From: Mesostigma viride
Taxonomy: Eukaryota > Streptophyta > Mesostigmatophyceae > Mesostigmatales > Mesostigmataceae
Direction: 5' to 3'
NCBI GenBank assembly: GCA_009746045.1
Contig: RPFO01000213.1
Location: forward strand, 10,411,858-10,474,357
DNA: 62,500 nucleotides
Shown here: in pieces, positions 55,651 through 62,500 of the stretch
Numbering within the stretch: position 1 is the first letter of the stretch
Layout of the letters: every line of letters starts with the position of its first letter
Notes under the pieces: model-generated
The model's input: only the letters and a program-made list of their open reading frames with translations
Told to the model about the DNA's origin: nothing
The model's database searches: none
Made by a program: the position numbers and the translations under genes

Positions 55651-56492
55651 AGCACACATGCCACGCATATGAACTGTCAAAACCAGATGCTGCATCATCC
55701 GCGAAGCCATGGGTTTCGCTTACCTAAGCAAAACCATGATTGCCATGATGTGATTTTTGCTTGAGGAAAGCACAACTAAGGTCATGCATCCCTGACTGAA
55801 GCAACACCAAAGTCATAGGCAGCATCCCCTACTCATAAAATCGTTCATTCTCCCGTCACCGAAGCACTGGCTTACCAGCACACTGAGTTCGTCTTACCAG
55901 CATTCTCAAGCCTGACGGGGTCCTTTGCTGTACTAGAGGTGACTGGCAAAAGCCACACCGACTGGCAGTGAAGGTTTGATAGTAATAGGGAGTGAAGGTT
56001 TTGCGTAATAGTAGGAATGAAGTTTTGAAGTACTACAAGTGATGACGTTTTGAAGTAATGTCAAGCGCCTAGTCAAGAACCAGCTCCACTGGCAAAACCA
56101 ACTGAATGGGAAAGAGAAAAAAAGACAAAGAAAAACAGGGAAAAGCAGAAGAACTTGCCAACCACTGAACTGAGAAAGGGCACCCATGCTTATTGGACCC
56201 CACCAAGAGCTTGCAGATGGGAGCCAGTCCAATGCTTGCCCAAAGCCCCACTAGCATTTGCAGGGCGACCCCTGCTCAACAGGGGTCGGAATTCGGATTG
56301 CGACTTCTAGCACACATTACATGTAACCCTGATAATCTCGGCCTAAAAAGAATATAGCTGGGACCGTGGGGTTTTGTGCCTACGGTGGCCCTTTAGGAAT
56401 AGCAATCGGTTGGACTTCTTCCAAGGTTAGAGTGGACCTTCTCGTGCAACGCATGGTCCAGCTAGCGACGTGCTCACAATTGCCACGCTACA

Positions 56493-56924
56493 TTAAGTTA
56501 GCCGGGCATACTTACATGGGCGCTTCCACCAGAGGTACTGGTCTATAATCGCCGAAATCCGTTCTCTCCGAAGGCGCTTCCGGAGGGCGATGTTAGCCTC
56601 GACCCGTTGCTGGGAAGGCTTGACGTAGTGCATTCTCTTTCTTGCGAGATGGGCTGGCTCCAAGTTTCGATTGTATAGCTTCTCAGCTTTCTTCAGGTCC
56701 TGCTCACGGACCACCGTTATTTTGTGCTTGCCCCGGCAAAACTCCATTCCCAAGGGGCTAAGGTTGGTAATGTACGAAGGTAGGATCCTTTCCGACAAGG
56801 AAACAAGGTTATTTCCCTGGACGATATTCGGTGAACAAGCAAGCTGCGAGTGGTGAATACTTCCAGATTGCACCGAAAGGCCGGACAAGCGGGAGACCAA
56901 CCCGCCAAGAATCCTTCGACTCAT
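56493..56924 (-). CDS. Mitochondrial-type ribosomal protein bS21-like
   Basis: ATG at 56924, 143 codons to 56493. Residues 1-60 are rich in Ser/Arg/Leu with few acids (MSRRILGGLVSRLSGLSVQS), compatible with an organelle presequence. Then ITVVREQDLKKAEKLYNRNL, HYVKPSQQRVEANIALRKRL and RRERISAIIDQYL follow the S21 pattern of V..N-x-A...R....Y-x-K-P-x-x-R-x-R. A strong donor, CCAT-GTAAGTAT, occurs near 56514, so the last six codons may be intron and a further exon may follow. Assembly role (small mitoribosomal subunit) is by family; identity is moderate. Confidence 0.5.
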   Translation of the reverse strand: MSRRILGGLVSRLSGLSVQSGSIHHSQLACSPNIVQGNNLVSLSERILPSYITNLSPLGMEFCRGKHKITVVREQDLKKAEKLYNRNLEPAHLARKRMHYVKPSQQRVEANIALRKRLRRERISAIIDQYLWWKRPCKYARLT

Positions 56925-56929
56925 TCTCT

Positions 56930-57247
56930 TTAAAATAAGGTGTAAGTTGCAGCACCGGGATCACCTACACCGTCCGCAGTTTCTAATTGTTGTTCTCTTT
57001 GGGCGGAAATCAGCTGCCTGGAAAGTTGTGCCTTTTCAAAAGAAATCTGATCACCAATAGCAGGATACTTGAGCCAAAATAAAGCGCTGTGGAACCAGTA
57101 ACCACAACGTCTTCTCTTCGAGCGTGCAGGTAAATATGCCCCTAACAATGGCAGTTCGTTCGCAGTCAGCCTGGCATCCTGCGATCGTCGCTCACCTTCA
57201 GTCGCCAGGCCTTTGCCTGTGAGTTTGAGTTGAGGTGGTGACTGTCG
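56930..57247 (-). CDS. Unidentified open frame 5 nt upstream of the bS21-like gene
   Basis: Open from a possible acceptor CCCCGCTCGACAG (57247) to TAA at 56930-56932: SPPQLKLTGKGLATEGERRS, LPLLGAYLPARSKRRRCGYW, FHSALFWLKYPAIGDQISFE, KAQLSRQLISAQREQQLETA. It has no ATG, so an upstream exon is needed. The stop is only 5 nt before the ATG at 56924. It may be the last exon of a first cistron on a bicistronic mRNA, or a 5' leader read by chance. Confidence 0.3.
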   Translation of the reverse strand, partial: RQSPPQLKLTGKGLATEGERRSQDARLTANELPLLGAYLPARSKRRRCGYWFHSALFWLKYPAIGDQISFEKAQLSRQLISAQREQQLETADGVGDPGAATYTLF

Positions 57248-57262
57248 AGCGGGGAAGTTAGG

Positions 57263-57728
57263 ATGGGTGACGATATACTAATCCCAATTCGAGATACCGT
57301 CATCTACACTATGGAAAACTATAATAGGTCGTACTTTTTTGTAAGTATTGCTCAAATGGGCCTGCAACAAGCGCTGGTAATTCTGCCTGCCATACCCTTT
57401 GCGTATGCAAGTTTTGCTTTCGCGGAGTCGGCAAGGTGGCCGTGGCGGCAGCAAGCTTTGGTGCTGGCACAAGGGGACATGGCCGTCGGCACTTTCGGGA
57501 ACGCAGCAGCCGTAGTTCACGGAAATATTTACATCTGAAGAGTCCACCAGAGAGCGTCCATGATGGGCCGGAGTTTGTTTGCGGAAAGCTTCGATGGGAT
57601 GCGTTTCCAGCAATGTGTAGTTTCTCCTCGCCTTGCGGTTAATTAGATTTTTCGCTGCGTCAGGTCTCTGAGACGACGGCTTGCGCCCTGGAGTGCATGT
57701 CACAATTGCAGAACCAATAACCAAAATC
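57263..57728. other. Ambiguous region between the divergent genes
   Basis: Both strands have open frames (plus 57263-57538; minus 57730-57278). The minus frame has a basic, plausible segment (KGYGRQNYQRLLQAHLSNTY, KKVRPIIVF) that could be an upstream exon of the 57247 frame. No choice can be made from sequence alone. It presumably includes the BOP1 promoter. Confidence 0.3.
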
Positions 57729-59738
57729 ATGACTCTGCGTTCGGGAAAACGTAGGAGTGGGGAGAATCAACCTGCCAAATTAGCAACACCAGCTAAGCAA
57801 GATAAAGAGGAGAAGAAAGAGGAAGAAGTCCCTGGGCGCGCGAGCTCGGACGATGAGGACAGCGAGGATGTCGGTTTGGAGGTATCCTCCGAAGATGATG
57901 ACGGGGGAAACGATGGGGACAGCGAGGACAGTGACGGCGAGGTTGAAGGTGACGAGGATGGGGCGGCCAAGGAGGTGAACGACGCCGTGTTGGACTATTA
58001 CCGTGTAGCGGCTAATCGAGCCGGCAGTGATGATGAGGACGAGAATGATGAAGAGGAAGAGGAAGAGGAAGAAGACGCTGAAGAAAAGGATGCAACGGGG
58101 GAAATGGCGAAAAATGAGGCTGCTGTCGCTAAGGGTCCCGGTCGGAAGTTCACTCCAAGTAGCGATCCAGATGATACGGATTCTTCCGAGGACGAGGTAA
58201 CGTTCGCGACGTTCTCTGACGCCCCTAGCGTCGTTTTGGTGGATGTTACTGCGGACATCTGTCCCAGCGATATCGTCGCTTGCGAGCTCCTAAGAGGCGA
58301 TATATGGTGGTCTCCTTGGTATAAGTTTGGCAAGTGGATATCATCATCACAATATGGCAATCGTGGTTGGGGTGCGTGAGAGCTAGGCAGTTCAGGCAGG
58401 GAGGCGGTGGGGGTGGGGGTCAGTTGGGTCGGTTGGGTCATTGGGGGAGGTGGGAGTGTGGTGGCAGGTGGCAGCACTGGATGTTATCGTCACGGTGCTA
58501 CTTCCAGGGGGGTGTTCTGTTCCTTGACTGGGTTGGTTGGCGACATGGTTCACTCCATGCCCCTGGGACTGGCTGTAGCTTTACACGGCCAAGTGCCCCT
58601 CTCCAAGTCCCCTGGTGGTTGTATATCAAGCTGGTGGGGCCACGGGGGTGGTAAGCATTTGACCTTTATGTGATTTTGATGGGGGCAAGTGCTGAGATTG
58701 ATTGATGGATGTAGGATTGAGCAGTCCCTCCACTTGCACTTTTGGATAGGTACATGCGGCTTAGTGTCTGTACCTGTGGATCTATATATATAGATCTATA
58801 AGACCTGTGGTTGTATATGTACATGTGTACATGTGGTTATGGACATGTATCAATGGTGACTATAATGTATAGGTGTATTAAATTATATATGTTCGGTGGT
58901 TACATGCAATCGGTGGTTGTACCTGACCTATACTATATTATGTATAGGTTTATTAAATTATATAGGCTCGGTGGTTACATGCAATCGGTGGTTGTACCGG
59001 ACCTATACCTGCTTCTATTTGCGGCATGTGTTGCTCAGCATTCTGCATGCATATGAACGCGATATGCTGGAGCCATACGAGGAAGCACCCATACCGCCCT
59101 GGCTGTGTGTGGGAGGGAATGCGGGGTTTCCTTACCTGAGTGCGTTGTAGCCAAGGAAAGGCCTTACGCATGCTCTGAGATCCTCACCGGGTGCATAGGG
59201 TTACACTGGCGATAGCTTTGCGACAGAATTCGTTAAGCTCTGGCTTTGCGGTGGAATTCGCTAGGATACCACCCACTTTGCAAGGCTGTCATCACGGACT
59301 GCACCAGAAGCGGATCTACAAAAAAATATGGGGGTTGGTTTGTGAAAATGTTGGTTGTGACATACCTGGTATATCGGGGCTATCTAGTCTATCGGGGCTA
59401 TTGGGTCTATCGGGTCGATCTAGTCTATCTGGTATATCGGGTCTATCTGCGTGAATTGTTTCATTGGTAGATCTGGGCTTGAGTATTGGAGCAAGGTCTA
59501 ACCCCCTGGGCTGTCATGTCCTCTCCTTTTTTCTAATGGTGCTCAATCCTCTTTCACCTCCACCCCCCCACCCCACTCTTTCCACTCCCCAAACCCCTCC
59601 CTCCTCTCGTCCCTCTTGCCGTAACCTCCTCATCCCCCACCCCCACTCAACCCACCCACCCCACCCCCACCCCCTGGCCTGCACCCCCAATTACCACCCA
59701 CAGCGTGCCCCTTCCACCGCTATGACCACCACCATGCC

Positions 59739-59772
<34 letters not shown>

Positions 59773-60053
59773 GGATCATCCCTACATGACCTGACGCTAG
59801 ACTCACAGATGGGCGTGATGCAGGGGAGCCTGCCATATCCTGACCCTGTCCCCTCTCACACACAATGCCACCTTACCCCCCCCCCCCCCCCGCCGCAGCG
59901 CCCGAGCCGCAACACGATCGGCAACGTCCCCCTGTCCTGGTATAAGGACGAGAAGCATATCGGGTACGACATCGACGGCAAGAAGATTCTGAAGAAGGAG
60001 CGCAAGGACCAGATCGACGCGTTCCTGGCACGCGCAGACGACCCGAAGGCGTG
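57729..60053 (+). CDS. BOP1: Ribosome biogenesis protein BOP1/ERB1, first two coding exons
   Basis: Nucleolar WD-repeat protein of the PeBoW/Nop7 complex, needed for 27S pre-rRNA processing and 60S assembly. Exon 1 is 57729-58196 (156 codons): MTLRSGKRRSGENQ, then long Asp/Glu/Ser blocks typical of the acidic N-terminus. Exon 2 is 59899-60053: RPSRNTIGNVPLSWYKDEKH, IGYDIDGKKILKKERKDQID, AFLARADDPKAW, which is the start of the BOP1NT domain. Phases agree (SEDE|RPSRN; the W codon is split TG|G). The intron of 1.7 kb contains poly-C tracts. The rest of BOP1NT and the WD repeats lie beyond the window or past the satellite. Copies of the exon 2 end with its donor follow at 60074-60275. Confidence 0.9.
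58197..59898 (+). other. BOP1 intron 1
   Basis: GTAACG donor, CCGCAG acceptor. Holds a unit of about 80 bp duplicated at 58866-59010 (GGTTACATGCAATCGGTGGT), short CTATCGGG units at 59365-59450, and C-runs at 59742-59770 and 59875-59892. No further exon. Confidence 0.75.
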
Positions 60054-60292
60054 GTGAGTGCAGGATGTTTGATGCTGGCATACCCCAAGGCATGGCAAGT
60101 GGTTGGTCGTGTGATGGTGTCATGGTGGTCACCGCTGGCATACCCCAAGGCAGTCATGTGCAAAAAGTAAGGCACGGTGAGTGGTCGCAGGACGGTTACT
60201 GCTGGCGGTGCCGCATCAAGGCGTAGGTACTGTGGGGTGTTGGACACTGGCTTTCAAGCCAAGGCGTGGTGAGTAGACGTTGGCTACTGCTG
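60054..60292 (+). repeat. Degraded copies of the BOP1 exon 2 end with donors
   Basis: The true junction is CCGAAGGCGTGGTGAGTGCA. Copies: CCCCAAGGCATGGCAAGTGG (60083), CCCCAAGGCAGTCATGTGC (60143), GGCACGGTGAGTGGTCGCAG (60171), CATCAAGGCGTAGGTACTG (60214) and GCCAAGGCGTGGTGAGTAG (60258). Four keep a GT or GC donor in register. Confidence 0.8.
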
Positions 60293-61746
<1,454 letters not shown>

Positions 61747-61761
61747 AAGTGAGTGCGCGAA

Positions 61762-62065
61762 CATGCTGGTAATATACGACTATAGTAGGATTAAACATGC
61801 TGGTAATATACGACTATAATAGGATTAAACATGCTGGTAATATACGACTATAATAGGATTAAACATGCTGGTAATATACGACTATAATAGGATTAAACAT
61901 GCTGGTAATATACGACTATAATAGGATTAAACATGCTGGTAATATACGACTATAATAGGATTAAACATGCTGGTAATATACGACTATAATAGGATTAAAC
62001 ATGCTGGTAATATACGACTATAATAGGATTAAACATGCTGGTAATATACGACTATAGTAGGATTA
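61762..62065. repeat. 34-bp tandem array, about nine copies
   Basis: Unit CATGCTGGTAATATACGACT, ATAATAGGATTAAA; near identical copies with one A/G position. Degenerates into TTGGTAATATACTAC units to 62215. Confidence 0.95.
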
Positions 62066-62228
62066 TAAAATTGGTAATATACTACAATAGTAGTATAATA
62101 TTGGTAATATACTACTACTATTATAGTAGTATAATATTGGTAATACACTACTACTAATATAGTATTATAATATTGGTCATATACTACAGTACTAGTATTA
62201 TAATCCGGCGGAGACCATTTTATTGGTA

Positions 62229-62500
<272 letters not shown>

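Larger units (their letters stand above)
54214..56240. other. Intergenic region with SINE-like copies and CA tract
   Basis: Contains SINE-like copies at 54580-54655 (reverse) and 54976-55001, and an ACAC/ACGC-rich microsatellite at 55499-55650. No convincing gene; short frames are unrecognised. Confidence 0.5.

Noticed and set aside
57263-57538. 91-codon plus-strand frame before BOP1
   Set aside because: No recognised domain, and it overlaps an equally open minus frame; left as ambiguous.
59464-60057. 197-codon plus frame ending in BOP1 exon 2
   Set aside because: Only the part after the CCGCAG acceptor at 59898 matches BOP1; the upstream Pro/His part is C-rich intron.
61762-62065. CRISPR-like regular 34-bp repeats
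   Set aside because: Units are contiguous with no variable spacers, and the setting is a eukaryotic intron or intergenic region.

Overview
The window looks like nuclear DNA of a green alga, most likely a chlamydomonadalean (volvocine-type) chlorophyte. Pointers are a hydroxyproline-rich wall glycoprotein with a long SPPP-repeat stalk, a TKL kinase with an RWMAPE activation segment, intron-rich eukaryotic genes, TGTAA-type 3' ends and many LINE fragments. No species is claimed. No rRNA, tRNA, CRISPR array or organellar gene was seen.

Layout. 1-12.7 kb is one minus-strand TKL protein kinase gene. Eight exons were recovered with matching splice phases; the C-terminus lies off the left edge and the true 5' exon was not found. 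Its introns are filled with mini- and microsatellites. 13.2-15.6 kb is intergenic. 15.6-17.2 kb is an intronless hydroxyproline-rich secreted or wall protein on the plus strand. 17.5-54.2 kb is mostly nested mobile DNA: at least a dozen LINE copies of one extended family (ORF1-type and reverse-transcriptase-type units), short SINE-like copies, and an 8,088-bp element with terminal inverted repeats (26025-34112) inserted near the start of a LINE ORF1. The gene for cytosolic ribosomal protein eL21 (43260-45309) lies intact inside this zone. 56.5-57.2 kb holds a minus-strand gene resembling a mitochondrial ribosomal protein bS21, with another open frame ending 5 nt upstream of it. 57.7-60.05 kb holds the first two coding exons of BOP1/ERB1 (plus strand), running into a 1.4-kb AAGC satellite, a 34-bp tandem array and a CAA array that reaches the right edge.

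Main observations. (1) In three unrelated genes (kinase, eL21, BOP1) the intron just downstream of a 5' splice site contains several degraded tandem copies of the exon's last bases plus the GT donor; the kinase also has copies of exon starts with their AG acceptors. Many intronic satellites here seem to grow out of splice junctions. (2) The 8.1-kb element has a clean 3-bp target duplication, shown by an empty-site LINE copy in the same window. It carries inverted sub-terminal GTGACACC arrays, a decayed candidate transposase with a GHTH-type motif and a divergent small gene. (3) A SINE-like family leaves insertions as short as 14-23 nt still flanked by 6-13-bp duplications. (4) LINE copies share a 3' hairpin plus AT-rich tail and insert repeatedly into each other's tails.

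All calls come from reading the sequence; no database search was run.
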